DNA from: an unicellular cyanobacterium SU3
Lineage (GTDB): Bacteria; Cyanobacteriota; Cyanobacteriia; Cyanobacteriales; Microcystaceae
Reading direction: 5' to 3'
Assembly (NCBI GenBank): GCA_002172675.1
Contig: NETF01000204.1
Location: forward strand, 1 to 33,662
DNA length: 33,662 nt
The notes under the pieces were generated by a model. The model ran no database searches, was not told where the DNA came from, and saw nothing but the letters and a program-made list of their open reading frames with translations. This document shows positions 9,433 through 16,770 of this stretch, one piece after another. How positions within the stretch are numbered: position 1 is the stretch's first letter; each line of letters starts with the position of its first letter. The position numbers were made by a program, and so were the translations under genes.

Positions 9433-9433
9433 A

Positions 9434-9463
9434 CCTACGGACTGCGCTCTGCTACGTCCGAGG
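9434..9463. repeat. Palindromic repeat-like element
   Basis: CGGAC (9438-9442) and GTCCG (9456-9460) flank TGCGCTCTGCTAC. Similar GCGCT-type short palindromes occur at 19806-19816 in this window and are common dispersed elements in cyanobacterial genomes. The rest of 9297-9630 shows, besides the listed items, a CAGCTATCAGCCATCAG-type repeat at about 9349-9365 and no gene. Confidence 0.4.
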
Positions 9464-9630
9464 TTTCTGTCGCTTCAACTCCCAATCTTTAGAAAACCCT
9501 CCACACCGCTTGAATGTGTGAGCTTGCTCAGAGGATTGAGATCCACGATTAGTTAAACTAAGCCAGAGAGTCACCAATCTGTCACCCACGACAAATAATG
9601 TGTCACTGTACATTAAACTTATAAATTTAA

Positions 9631-9703
9631 AGCCACGTGCGAGACTTGAACTCGCGGCCCCATCATTACGAGTGATGTGCTCTACCAACTGAGCTAACGT
9701 GGC
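9631..9703 (-). tRNA. tRNA-Thr (anticodon CGT)
   Basis: A complete 73-base cloverleaf reads on the minus strand. The acceptor GCCACGT pairs with ACGTGGC. The D-arm is GCTC/GAGC with AGTTGGTA in its loop. The anticodon arm is CATCA-CTCGTAA-TGATG, putting CGT at positions 34-36 to read ACG threonine codons. The T-arm is GCGAG-TTCAAGT-CTCGC. The discriminator base is T (U in RNA) and no 3' CCA is encoded, as is common in cyanobacteria. It is divergent from the DUF3493 gene, whose start is 60 bases away. Confidence 0.97.
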
Positions 9704-9762
9704 GCAGGATTAGGTTACGCTAATAATGTATCATATTCTAACAGTCTCAAGGGAATTTTTGC

Positions 9763-10032
9763 ATGGAGAAACCACCTAAGAAGTCTCGCCCGTCTCGTCC
9801 ACAACTTGATCCTGAAAAGTATGCGTCTTTAAAGGCAGAAGCTCAAGCACCCTATAAAGGCTTGAGAAAATTTTTCTATATTGCTTTTGGGGCATCTGGG
9901 TTGATTGGCGCTGTCGTCTTTTTAGCTAAGTTAGCTGCCGGTAAAGAGGTGGGTACTAATTTACCTAATTTTGCTTTACAGATAGGCGTTGTCGCACTGA
10001 TGATCTTTTTGTTTCGCTTAGAAAGTAAGTAA
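9763..10032 (+). CDS. DUF3493 small membrane protein (LPA3-like)
   Basis: An 89-residue protein conserved in cyanobacteria and chloroplasts. The signature LDPEKYASLKAEAQAPYKGLRK starts near residue 17 and leads into two predicted membrane segments, FFYIAFGASGLIGAVVFLA and FALQIGVVALMIFLFRL. The plastid relative LPA3 is associated with photosystem II assembly, so a thylakoid assembly role is plausible but is inference by family. The N-terminus is basic and proline-rich. AGGGAA about 7 bases upstream of the ATG supports the start. It stands alone, divergent from the tRNA and convergent with the next small gene. Confidence 0.85.
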   Translation: MEKPPKKSRPSRPQLDPEKYASLKAEAQAPYKGLRKFFYIAFGASGLIGAVVFLAKLAAGKEVGTNLPNFALQIGVVALMIFLFRLESK

Positions 10033-10045
10033 CATTTTCCCCATT

Positions 10046-10237
10046 TTAATCATCAATTAAAATCTCTCCTTCAAAGATTTTTTGTTGTAATTCTCGGTAT
10101 AATTTCATGGCCTCTTGTGTTATTTTGCGATCACTACGAATCGCTGCCTTAATATCTTCATCTTCTTGTTGAGATAATCGGCCATCGGCTAAAGCTCGTT
10201 CAATTATTTTTTTAATTTTGTTAGTGTCAGCATCCAT
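10046..10237 (-). CDS. Small conserved cyanobacterial protein, function unknown
   Basis: A 63-residue, highly charged, mostly helical protein containing IIERALADGRLSQQEDEDI followed by KAAIRSDRKIT and EAMKLYRELQQKI. Alternating acidic and basic helices and the DGRLSQQED turn recall small TerB-like or EF-hand-like helical modules, but I cannot assign a family. GGAGA at the right distance before the ATG (minus strand reads GAGGAGACAGTAAAATG) makes it a real gene despite its size. It is convergent with the DUF3493 gene, 13 bases apart, with no obvious terminator between. Confidence 0.7.
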   Translation of the reverse strand: MDADTNKIKKIIERALADGRLSQQEDEDIKAAIRSDRKITQEAMKLYRELQQKIFEGEILIDD

Positions 10238-10549
10238 TTTACTGTCTCCTCATTATTCATGAACTGAATATAACTTCAGTATATAGTAACTCCCAAACTG
10301 GTGAATCAACTCAAGTATATTTTATAATTGAAAACTGCTGTTATAAGTCTAAGAAACTTTATGTATCAATTTCAGTCATATTCAACATAGGGATTCTAGA
10401 TTTTTAGACCGATGCTGTGTTCAATCATTGGGATTATTTCTTTCAAATCAACCATTTTAAAACTCATTGGCAACATATTTATAGTTTATGCGTCTTGAGA
10501 AAACAAGCTTGCTCTTAATAACTTGTTCCTCACTCATTTTGCCAATCTC
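10238..10549. other. Intergenic region without a visible gene
   Basis: These 312 AT-rich bases lie between a leftward small gene and a rightward secreted protein. They must carry both promoters. I see no RNA gene, repeat or clear operator. Confidence 0.5.
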
Positions 10550-10933
10550 ATGACTATTTTGAAATTCCTTTTTACTCCTTCAATCTTAGCTACTTTTTGT
10601 CTGTTAAGCTTACCCAGTGAAGCTGTAACTCGCTCTAGTTTACATCTTCCTAGCAACAATTTTTGTGCGGTTTACCAGGGTAGAATTAACAATGAACATC
10701 AATTTGTTCTTTGGGTTAATCAAGAAGATAAATTGACGATTCAAGCTAATGATTATTTAGCAGTTGCTGTCAGTCATCAAGGCACTGTCATTACTCCTTA
10801 TCAGGTAGATTCAGTAAATAACCCGATGATTTCTCAATGGTTTTATCATCCAAAAGTTCAACGACAACATATCATTTCAGTCAAGGGCAATACTTCTAAA
10901 GCTAATATTCGTCTCTGTCTGTATCGAAAATAA
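10550..10933 (+). CDS. Small secreted/periplasmic protein, function unknown
   Basis: A 127-residue protein with a typical signal peptide: MTILKFLFTPSILATFCLLS, then LPSEAVT, with probable cleavage after the SEA segment. The mature part has two cysteines (NFCAVYQGRI near the start, RLCLYRK at the very end) placed to form a disulfide linking both termini, and a beta-rich pattern between. An in-frame TTG at 10523 would extend the start by nine residues; ATG 10550 is preferred because it puts the hydrophobic stretch at the N-terminus. No Shine-Dalgarno site is seen for either. I do not recognise the family. Confidence 0.65.
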   Translation: MTILKFLFTPSILATFCLLSLPSEAVTRSSLHLPSNNFCAVYQGRINNEHQFVLWVNQEDKLTIQANDYLAVAVSHQGTVITPYQVDSVNNPMISQWFYHPKVQRQHIISVKGNTSKANIRLCLYRK

Positions 10934-11238
10934 TTTTTTAAATACAATCTCTCAAAAATGATTGATATAGCTGGTCTAAATGTGTTGTGGAAATAATCAT
11001 GTTCATGATTCAAATAGACTAGCTATATAATATTTGTACAGTTCAAAGAAAAATGTAATCACGTCTTTATAGAAAGATATCTACTAATTATTCAAATCGT
11101 TCATATTTTGATTATGTCGTAAGATTTTAGCAATTTCTGAATGAGATTTTCTGTCTAGTAAGAGTTAATATAAGCGATTCTTTTCTTGTAATTCTTCTAA
11201 TAAAAATTGTTAGCATCTATAACTAAGATTGTTTCTTC
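10934..11238. other. Intergenic region containing a decayed reading frame
   Basis: 305 bases between a rightward gene and a leftward gene. Apart from the broken minus-strand frame at 11084-11209, listed separately, no gene, RNA or clear terminator is seen. Confidence 0.5.
11084..11209 (-). pseudogene. Broken helix-turn-helix-like reading frame
   Basis: The minus strand encodes QFLLEELQEKNRLY, a TAA, then LLLDRKSHSEIAKILRHNQN followed by MNDLNN and a stop, 42 codons in one frame. The second part has the look of a helix-turn-helix (KSHSEIAKIL). The internal stop and the lack of a start suggest a decayed gene, perhaps a regulator or antitoxin. The family is not identified and chance cannot be excluded. 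Confidence 0.3.
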
Positions 11239-11580
11239 TTAAATTTTTATGCTAAATATCAATAAACAATATGAAATTGAAAGTAAAAAACTACAAATGG
11301 ATATATTAACAAAAATTAATCTTATTAAAGAATCAATATGACCTAACATTAATACTAATTGTAATCCACTAATAATTAAGCCAGTTATTATTCCACCAAT
11401 TAAAGCAAATATACTAGATATTTGTAATAATTGAGTGCGTGATGAATAATTTCCAGAATCTCCTTCAAAAGCTCTAAACTGTAGAAAAATAAACAACCAA
11501 AAGCATAATAAAAATAATCCTAAAATACTACTTAATACATTAGTAACAAGCCACGGATTTGTAGTAGAAAACATTATCAT
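11239..11580 (-). CDS. Small integral membrane protein, function unknown
   Basis: A 113-residue protein with three predicted membrane helices: LVTNVLSSILGLFLLCFWLF, IFALIGGIITGLIISGLQLV and LIRLIFVNISICSFLLSISY. The soluble loop FRAFEGDSGNYSSRTQLLQI lies between the first and second. A GGGAG site directly before the ATG (minus strand GGGAGAAATG) supports it as a real gene. It follows cysC on the same strand, but a GC-rich hairpin separates them, so it probably has its own transcription. No family is recognised. Confidence 0.65.
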   Translation of the reverse strand: MIMFSTTNPWLVTNVLSSILGLFLLCFWLFIFLQFRAFEGDSGNYSSRTQLLQISSIFALIGGIITGLIISGLQLVLMLGHIDSLIRLIFVNISICSFLLSISYCLLIFSIKI

Positions 11581-11602
11581 TTCTCCCTTTTTAGTTTAAT
11601 CT

Positions 11603-11637
11603 AACTCCCCCCTTTTTTAAGGGGGGTTTAGGAGTTA
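11603..11637 (-). terminator. Strong hairpin terminator after cysC
   Basis: CCCCCCTT (11607-11614) and AAGGGGGG (11619-11626) form an 8-bp stem over a T4 loop, with outer AACTCC/GGAGTT complementarity. The core is symmetric and could stop transcripts from either side. It lies in the 64-base gap after the cysC stop. The same type of C6/G6 hairpin is also a common dispersed element in cyanobacteria. Confidence 0.7.
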
Positions 11638-11644
11638 ATGTATT

Positions 11645-12190
11645 TTAAACCGCAACTGGTTTGGCTAAATAACCCATTTCTTCGAGTTTTTGCCAAACCT
11701 TGTTAACACTTTCTTCTAAGGTTTCGAGATCGGTGCGACATTCCACTTCAGGATTTAAAGGCGGTTCATAGGGGTCATCAATGCCGGTGAAGGATTTAAT
11801 TTCCCCTGCGCGAGCTTTTTTATATAATCCTTTAACATCACGATCTTCACACACATTCAAAGGTGCATTAACAAACACTTCTACAAAGTCGCCGATTTTG
11901 CCTTTAACTTCTTCACGAATCTCACGATAAGGAGAAATAGCAGAAACTAAGACAATTACACCGTTACGGGTGAGTAACTGACACACAAAACCAATACGGC
12001 GAATATTGGTGTCACGGTCTTCTTTAGAAAAACCTAACCCTTTGGTTAAATTAGTTCTAACAATATCTCCGTCTAAGATTTCTAGAGAATAACCTGCATC
12101 TCTTAATTTTTGTTCTAAAGCACGAGTGATGGTGGTTTTGCCAGCCCCACTTAATCCGGTAAACCAAACTGTTACGCCGCGTTTTTCCAT
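11645..12190 (-). CDS. cysC: Adenylyl-sulfate kinase (APS kinase)
   Basis: Phosphorylates adenosine 5'-phosphosulfate to PAPS with ATP in assimilatory sulfate activation; cytosolic. The protein opens with [20 protein letters not shown], where GLSGAGKTT is the P-loop. It continues with [30 protein letters not shown] and [14 protein letters not shown] (conserved Ser and APS-binding segment), and ends [12 protein letters not shown]. Its 181 residues match the family's usual size. The frame continues upstream to 12328, but that extension is hydrophobic, unlike CysC, and overlaps the divergent gene, so ATG at 12190 is chosen. No other sulfate genes are nearby. Confidence 0.94.
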   Translation of the reverse strand: MEKRGVTVWFTGLSGAGKTTITRALEQKLRDAGYSLEILDGDIVRTNLTKGLGFSKEDRDTNIRRIGFVCQLLTRNGVIVLVSAISPYREIREEVKGKIGDFVEVFVNAPLNVCEDRDVKGLYKKARAGEIKSFTGIDDPYEPPLNPEVECRTDLETLEESVNKVWQKLEEMGYLAKPVAV

Positions 12191-12308
12191 GTTAGTTTTA
12201 AATTGTTCTAGGTAAGGGTTGTCAATAATTATCGATAGATTACCCCGAATGGGCAATAATGGCAATATCATCATTACTATAAATCTCTTTGAAAATTTGG
12301 AGAAGAAT

Positions 12309-12830
12309 ATGAAAAGCTTAAAATTCAAATCAATAAAGTCTATATTTATATCTCGTTTAGAAACGTTGGAGCATTTAATACAACAAGGGGCTAAACACTT
12401 TAGAAGCGAGCCAGATAATATTTTTGAACTCCAATTAATATCTGATATGCACGCTTTGGGAACTCAAGTGGTATTTACGTGCAATCAACCCCATAACTTT
12501 TCTCTGTGGTGTAAGGGGAAAAGAAATCAAAATATAGACATCAATATAAACACTGTTTCCCAAGCTAAAGAATTAATTTGTGAGGTTAAAACACATCTAG
12601 ATAGCATTACGATTGAAGATTCAAAATTTAGTGAAATAACAACTGTGGAGCTTGGAGACTCTATGTATCTAGAGCTTTCCGGTCAAGAGTATTTGGAAGC
12701 GTTCCTAATTCCTAATTTTTATTTTCACTTAGTCACTGCGTATGACATTTTAAGAATGAGCGGTGTGCAGATTGGCAAGCGCGACTATATGTTACATTTG
12801 GTGCCAAAAGTTAAACAACGAGAAGCATAA
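12309..12830 (+). CDS. DUF1993 family protein
   Basis: A 173-residue protein of the DUF1993 family, thought to have a DinB-like four-helix bundle fold. Recognisable parts are the N-terminal helix with [15 protein letters not shown], the middle [20 protein letters not shown], and the C-terminal hallmark [20 protein letters not shown] followed by GKRDYMLH. Function is unknown. The frame extends upstream to 12219, but GGAG (12298-12301) seven bases before ATG 12309 fixes the start. It is divergent from cysC with a 118-base gap holding both promoters. Confidence 0.8.
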   Translation: MKSLKFKSIKSIFISRLETLEHLIQQGAKHFRSEPDNIFELQLISDMHALGTQVVFTCNQPHNFSLWCKGKRNQNIDININTVSQAKELICEVKTHLDSITIEDSKFSEITTVELGDSMYLELSGQEYLEAFLIPNFYFHLVTAYDILRMSGVQIGKRDYMLHLVPKVKQREA

Positions 12831-12981
12831 CAGAAAATGACATTCTATTTTTCATATCCTATCCAGGAACGATAAGTACAAAGACCACAGTTTTTACAGA
12901 TAAGATTGTTTACACTATATTTGAAATAAAGAAATTTGTTTTAAGGAAATTACCCACTAGCAGAACTCATCAGGATATTTA

Positions 12982-14697
12982 ATGCTAAGACTAGAAAGAA
13001 TCAGTAAAATTTACCCAAATGCGGAAGTATTAAAAGACGTGACTTGGGAAGTTAACCCAGGAGAGCGTATCGGTTTAGTGGGGGCAAATGGTGCAGGAAA
13101 GTCCACCCAATTGAAAATTATTAAAGGGGAAATTGAACCCACATCCGGGGAGGTGATTCGTCCTAATAGTCTTAAAATTGGTTATTTAACCCAAGAGTTT
13201 GAAGTTGAACCGAGTCGTACGGTGAATCAAGAGTTTTGGACTGTGTTTTCTGAGGCTAATTTTGTTCAAGATGAATTAGCTAACGTGACTCATGCCATGG
13301 AAACGGCAGAGCCAGATGAATTAGATGAATTAATTCATAAATTAGATGATTTGCAACGGAAATTTGAAGCCTTAGATGGTTATGTTTTAGAAGCAGCGAT
13401 CGCTAAAATTTTACCAGAAATGGGCTTTGAACTCGACGATAGTGAGCGGTTGGTTAGTGATTTTAGTTGTGGCTGGCAAATGCGAATGAGTTTAGGAAAA
13501 ATTCTCCTTCAAGATCCCGATTTATTACTATTGGACGAACCGACAAACCACCTTGATCACGAAACGGTTGAATGGTTAGAAGATTATCTCAAAGGATTAA
13601 ATATTCCGATGGTGGTTGTTTCCCATGAACGGGAATTCTTGAACAAAATCTGCACAAAAATTGTGGAAACCGAGCGAGGCATTTCTACGACTTACATCGG
13701 TAACTATTCTGATTATGTTGAGCAGAAAAACTTGAGTCGTGAAATTCAAGAAAATACTTATGAAAGGCAACAAAAAGAAATTGCTAAACAACAAGAATTT
13801 ATTGACCGCTTCCGTGCCAGTGCCACTCGAAGTACCCAAGCAAAAAGTCGTGAAAAACAATTACAATCAATGGACCGGGTAGACGCTCCGGTTGCTAAGG
13901 TTAAAACGGTTACGTTTGAGTTTCCTCCGGCTCCAAAAAGCGGAAAAGACGTGGTTGTTATTAAAAATTTAGTCCATACCTATGATGAGCAAATTCTTTT
14001 CCTAGAGGCTAATTTAACCGTTGAAAGAGGCGATCTCATTGCGTTTCTTGGTCCTAATGGTGCTGGAAAATCGACGTTACTCCGTCTAATTATGGGATTA
14101 GAAAAACCCAGTGAAGGACTGGTTACTCTAGGCAAACATAATATTATCCCAGGCTATTTTGAACAAAACCAAGCAGAGGCTTTAGACTTAAATAAAACTG
14201 TCATGAACACCATCCATGATGAGGTTCCTGACTGGAAAAACGTAGAAGTGAGAAGTCTTTTAGGTCGTTTCTTATTTAGTGGGGATACGGTATTTAAAAA
14301 AGTTGAGGGGTTAAGTGGAGGAGAAAAAGCTCGTCTTGCTTTGGTTAAAATGCTCTTACAACCAGCCAACTTATTAATTCTAGATGAGCCGACCAACCAC
14401 TTAGATATTCCAGCTAAAGAAATGCTAGAACAAGCTCTTTCTAAATATGATGGTACAGTTCTATTAGTGTCTCATGATCGCTTTTTTATCTCGCAAGTGG
14501 CTAATAAAATTGTCGAAATTCGTGACGGTGATTTAGTGGTGTATCCCGGAAATTACTATTACTATTTGGAGAAAAAAGAAGAAGAACGATTAAAAGCTGA
14601 ACAAGCAAAGATTCAAGCAGAAAAAGAAGCCAAAGCAGAAGCCAAACGAGCTAAACAAAGAGAGAAACAAAAAGCTAAGAAGAAGAAAGCCGGATAA
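12982..14697 (+). CDS. ABC-F family ATPase (translation-associated)
   Basis: A 571-residue protein with two ABC ATPase domains and no membrane segment, as in the ribosome-binding ABC-F family (EttA/Uup relatives). Domain 1 has Walker A GANGAGKST and Walker B LLLLDEPTNHLD. Domain 2 has GPNGAGKST, signature LSGGEKARLALVKMLL and Walker B LLILDEPTNHLD. Between them lies the basic helical linker (RQQKEIAKQQEFIDRFRASA...TQAKSREKQL) typical of the family's tRNA-contacting arm. The tail is a Lys/Ala/Glu-rich coiled coil ending KAKKKKAG. The first signature motif reads FSCGWQMR, with Cys in place of the second residue's following Gly of SGG. AGGA before the ATG supports the start. A terminator follows; it is a single-gene unit. 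Confidence 0.93.
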   Translation: MLRLERISKIYPNAEVLKDVTWEVNPGERIGLVGANGAGKSTQLKIIKGEIEPTSGEVIRPNSLKIGYLTQEFEVEPSRTVNQEFWTVFSEANFVQDELANVTHAMETAEPDELDELIHKLDDLQRKFEALDGYVLEAAIAKILPEMGFELDDSERLVSDFSCGWQMRMSLGKILLQDPDLLLLDEPTNHLDHETVEWLEDYLKGLNIPMVVVSHEREFLNKICTKIVETERGISTTYIGNYSDYVEQKNLSREIQENTYERQQKEIAKQQEFIDRFRASATRSTQAKSREKQLQSMDRVDAPVAKVKTVTFEFPPAPKSGKDVVVIKNLVHTYDEQILFLEANLTVERGDLIAFLGPNGAGKSTLLRLIMGLEKPSEGLVTLGKHNIIPGYFEQNQAEALDLNKTVMNTIHDEVPDWKNVEVRSLLGRFLFSGDTVFKKVEGLSGGEKARLALVKMLLQPANLLILDEPTNHLDIPAKEMLEQALSKYDGTVLLVSHDRFFISQVANKIVEIRDGDLVVYPGNYYYYLEKKEEERLKAEQAKIQAEKEAKAEAKRAKQREKQKAKKKKAG

Positions 14698-14711
14698 TAT
14701 TTAATATCTTC

Positions 14712-14756
14712 TTGATATCTCCTGTTTTTTTGAAGATAGGAGATATCAAATTTTTA
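14712..14756 (+). terminator. Rho-independent terminator after ABC-F gene
   Basis: TTGATATCTCCT (14712-14723) and AGGAGATATCAA (14738-14749) form a perfect 12-bp stem with a 14-base loop, followed by ATTTTT. Confidence 0.88.
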
Positions 14757-15072
14757 AAGAAAGAGTAAGAACAATAGGTCTTCTGGTTTGAGTAAATTGA
14801 ACAAGTAACAAAATAGAGAAAAAGAGAAGAGGCAAAACTTTATTGACCTAGAAATTTTGTGAAGTTTAGCTGTTAAAGTTAGAAAATATGAATCGCTTTC
14901 GTGGCTCTCCTTTTTCTCAAAGTTTGTTTATAGAATATCCATTCCCTGTTGCTTGCTAATTCGACATTTTACCCCATAGTCATAAAAGAGGGATGATAAT
15001 AAATAGATTGAAGAGAAACCTTATGAGGTGATCATCAGTCATGAACAAAGAGTGTTCACCAGAAAACATTAG
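14757..15072 (+). promoter_or_regulatory. Upstream region of solute-binding protein with possible leader ORF
   Basis: The 316 bases carry no full gene. Near the end, ATG 15041 opens an 11-codon frame (MNKECSPENIR) ending in TGA at 15074-15076, which overlaps the ATG (15073) of the solute-binding protein in the ATGA arrangement of translational coupling. GAGGTGA (15025-15031) precedes it and GGTGA can pair with TCACC (15056-15060), giving a hairpin around the small ORF. Whether it is translated is unknown. Confidence 0.35.
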
Positions 15073-16734
15073 ATGATGATGATTAACGGGTTTTGGCCTT
15101 GGAAGCGACTACGCCAACTAACAAAATTTATAGTGTTATTTAGCTTCTGTTTTCTTTTAACAGTGGCGTGTAACCAGCAACCAGACACTACACCTTCCCC
15201 CACAGCGACAACCACAGGCGATCGCATTACCATCGGAACCACAGCCCAACCCCGTACCATCGATCCGGCAGATAGTTATGAAATGTCCGGACTCACCATC
15301 ATTTATAACCTCAGTGATACCCTTTACACCTATGAACTAGGAACCACCACGTTAACGCCTCAACTAGCGACAGAAATGCCCACCATCAGTGATGATGGCC
15401 TAACTTATACTATTCCCCTCAGAGAAGGGGTTACTTTCCACGACGATACTCCCTTTAATGCTGAGGCCATGGTGTTTTCTTTAGAACGGTTTATTAATAA
15501 TGGGGGTAAACCCTCCTTTTTATTAGCTGACACCATTGACACTGTAGAAGCTACAGGAGAGTATGAATTAACTATTACCCTAAAACAACCTTTTTCCGCT
15601 TTTCCGGCACTTCTTGCCTTTCCTGGGGCTTGTGCCGTGTCTCCTCAAGCCTATCAAATAGGAGAAGGTAAGTTTATTCCCGATAATTTAGTAGGGACCG
15701 GTCCATATAAACTCAATAATTTTAGTAGTGACTCGGTACAATTAGACGTTTTTGAGAACTATTGGGGCGAACAACCCAATAATAAGGGCATTGATCTCCA
15801 AATTTATCCCACTAACCCGGCTAACCTCTTCAATGCCTTTCGGACTCAAGCCGTGGATGTGGCTTATCAGTCGTTGACCCCGGAACAAGTTCTACAATTA
15901 CAACAAGAAGCAGACTCAGGAAACGGCCAAGTGATCGAAAACCCAGGGACGGCTATTGCTTTCATGGCTTTGAATGTGCAGACCGAATTTGTTCAACAAA
16001 AACCCGTCCGACAAGCGATCGCGTCTGTAATGGATCGTCAACTTCTCAATGAACGCATTCTCAAAGGTCAAGGGGAACCCCTTTATAGTATGATTCCTGT
16101 CGCTTTTGATGCGTCTCAACCAGTCTTTCAGGAACGTTATGGGGATAATGATAAACAAGCAGCTAAACAACTCCTACAAGAGGCTGGTTTTTCTCCTGAT
16201 AACCCTGCTACCGTAGAAATTTGGCATTCTTCTGGTTCGGTTAATTCTAGCCAAGTGGCTGCTATTCTCAAAAGTTTAGCAGAACGAGACTTAGAAGGAA
16301 TGTTAGAATTTGTACCCAATAGTATTGCTTCGGCTGCTTTCTTTAAAAATTTAAGTCAAGGATTATATCAGTCCACTTTGTCCAGTTGGTATCCTGACTT
16401 TTTAGATGCAGATAACTATATCTATCCTTTTCTTTATTGTGCTAAAGGATCACCAGAAGAAGGATGTATTGAAGGGGGTTCTCAAAGTCAAGGATCGTTT
16501 TATTATAATGAACAAGTTAATCAATTAATTGCCCAACAAAGAGAAGAATCCGATCCCCAACAAAGACAACAAATTTTTGCTCAAATTCAAGAAATTTTAG
16601 CAGAAGATGTGCCTTATATTCCCCTTTGGCAAACAAAAGAATATGCTTTTGCTCAAAATAATATTGATGGCGTAACCATCAATCCGAGTCAAACCTTTCC
16701 CTTCTGGACAATTAATCGTCAATCTAGCAACTAA
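15073..16734 (+). CDS. Family 5 solute-binding lipoprotein of an ABC transporter (peptide/nickel type)
   Basis: Extracytoplasmic substrate-binding protein of the SBP_bac_5 family, which deliver oligopeptides, nickel or glutathione to ABC importers. The N-terminus has basic residues, a hydrophobic stretch (FIVLFSFCFLL) and the lipobox LTVAC, so it should be lipid-anchored at Cys 33. A Thr/Pro-rich linker follows. Family markers include TIDPADSYEMSGLTIIYNLS near the start, LTYTIPLREGVTFHDDTPFN, VGTGPYKLNNFSSDSVQLD and PYIPLWQTKEYAFAQN at the end. Length of 553 is normal. No permease or ATPase genes adjoin it, so its transporter partners lie elsewhere, as is common in cyanobacteria; substrate is not predictable. 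A possible leader ORF overlaps its start. Confidence 0.92.
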   Translation: MMMINGFWPWKRLRQLTKFIVLFSFCFLLTVACNQQPDTTPSPTATTTGDRITIGTTAQPRTIDPADSYEMSGLTIIYNLSDTLYTYELGTTTLTPQLATEMPTISDDGLTYTIPLREGVTFHDDTPFNAEAMVFSLERFINNGGKPSFLLADTIDTVEATGEYELTITLKQPFSAFPALLAFPGACAVSPQAYQIGEGKFIPDNLVGTGPYKLNNFSSDSVQLDVFENYWGEQPNNKGIDLQIYPTNPANLFNAFRTQAVDVAYQSLTPEQVLQLQQEADSGNGQVIENPGTAIAFMALNVQTEFVQQKPVRQAIASVMDRQLLNERILKGQGEPLYSMIPVAFDASQPVFQERYGDNDKQAAKQLLQEAGFSPDNPATVEIWHSSGSVNSSQVAAILKSLAERDLEGMLEFVPNSIASAAFFKNLSQGLYQSTLSSWYPDFLDADNYIYPFLYCAKGSPEEGCIEGGSQSQGSFYYNEQVNQLIAQQREESDPQQRQQIFAQIQEILAEDVPYIPLWQTKEYAFAQNNIDGVTINPSQTFPFWTINRQSSN

Positions 16735-16770
16735 TCGTTATATTAAGTTTTCCAATAGTCGATAACGATT
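16733..16770. repeat. Inverted repeat spanning two convergent stop codons
   Basis: AATCGTTA (16733-16740) and TAACGATT (16763-16770) are a perfect 8-bp inverted repeat with a 22-base spacer. The left arm covers parts of both convergent stop codons. No T-run follows, so it is at best a weak terminator. Confidence 0.4.

Noticed and set aside
9452-9688. 78-codon minus-strand open frame
   Set aside because: It runs through most of the tRNA-Thr gene and a palindromic repeat, with no family resemblance.
12219-12308. 30-residue N-terminal extension of the DUF1993 protein
   Set aside because: GGAG placed seven bases before ATG 12309 and family length both favour the shorter form.
12191-12328. 46-residue N-terminal extension of CysC
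   Set aside because: It is hydrophobic, unlike CysC N-termini, and would overlap the start of the divergent DUF1993 gene, which has a good ribosome site at 12298.
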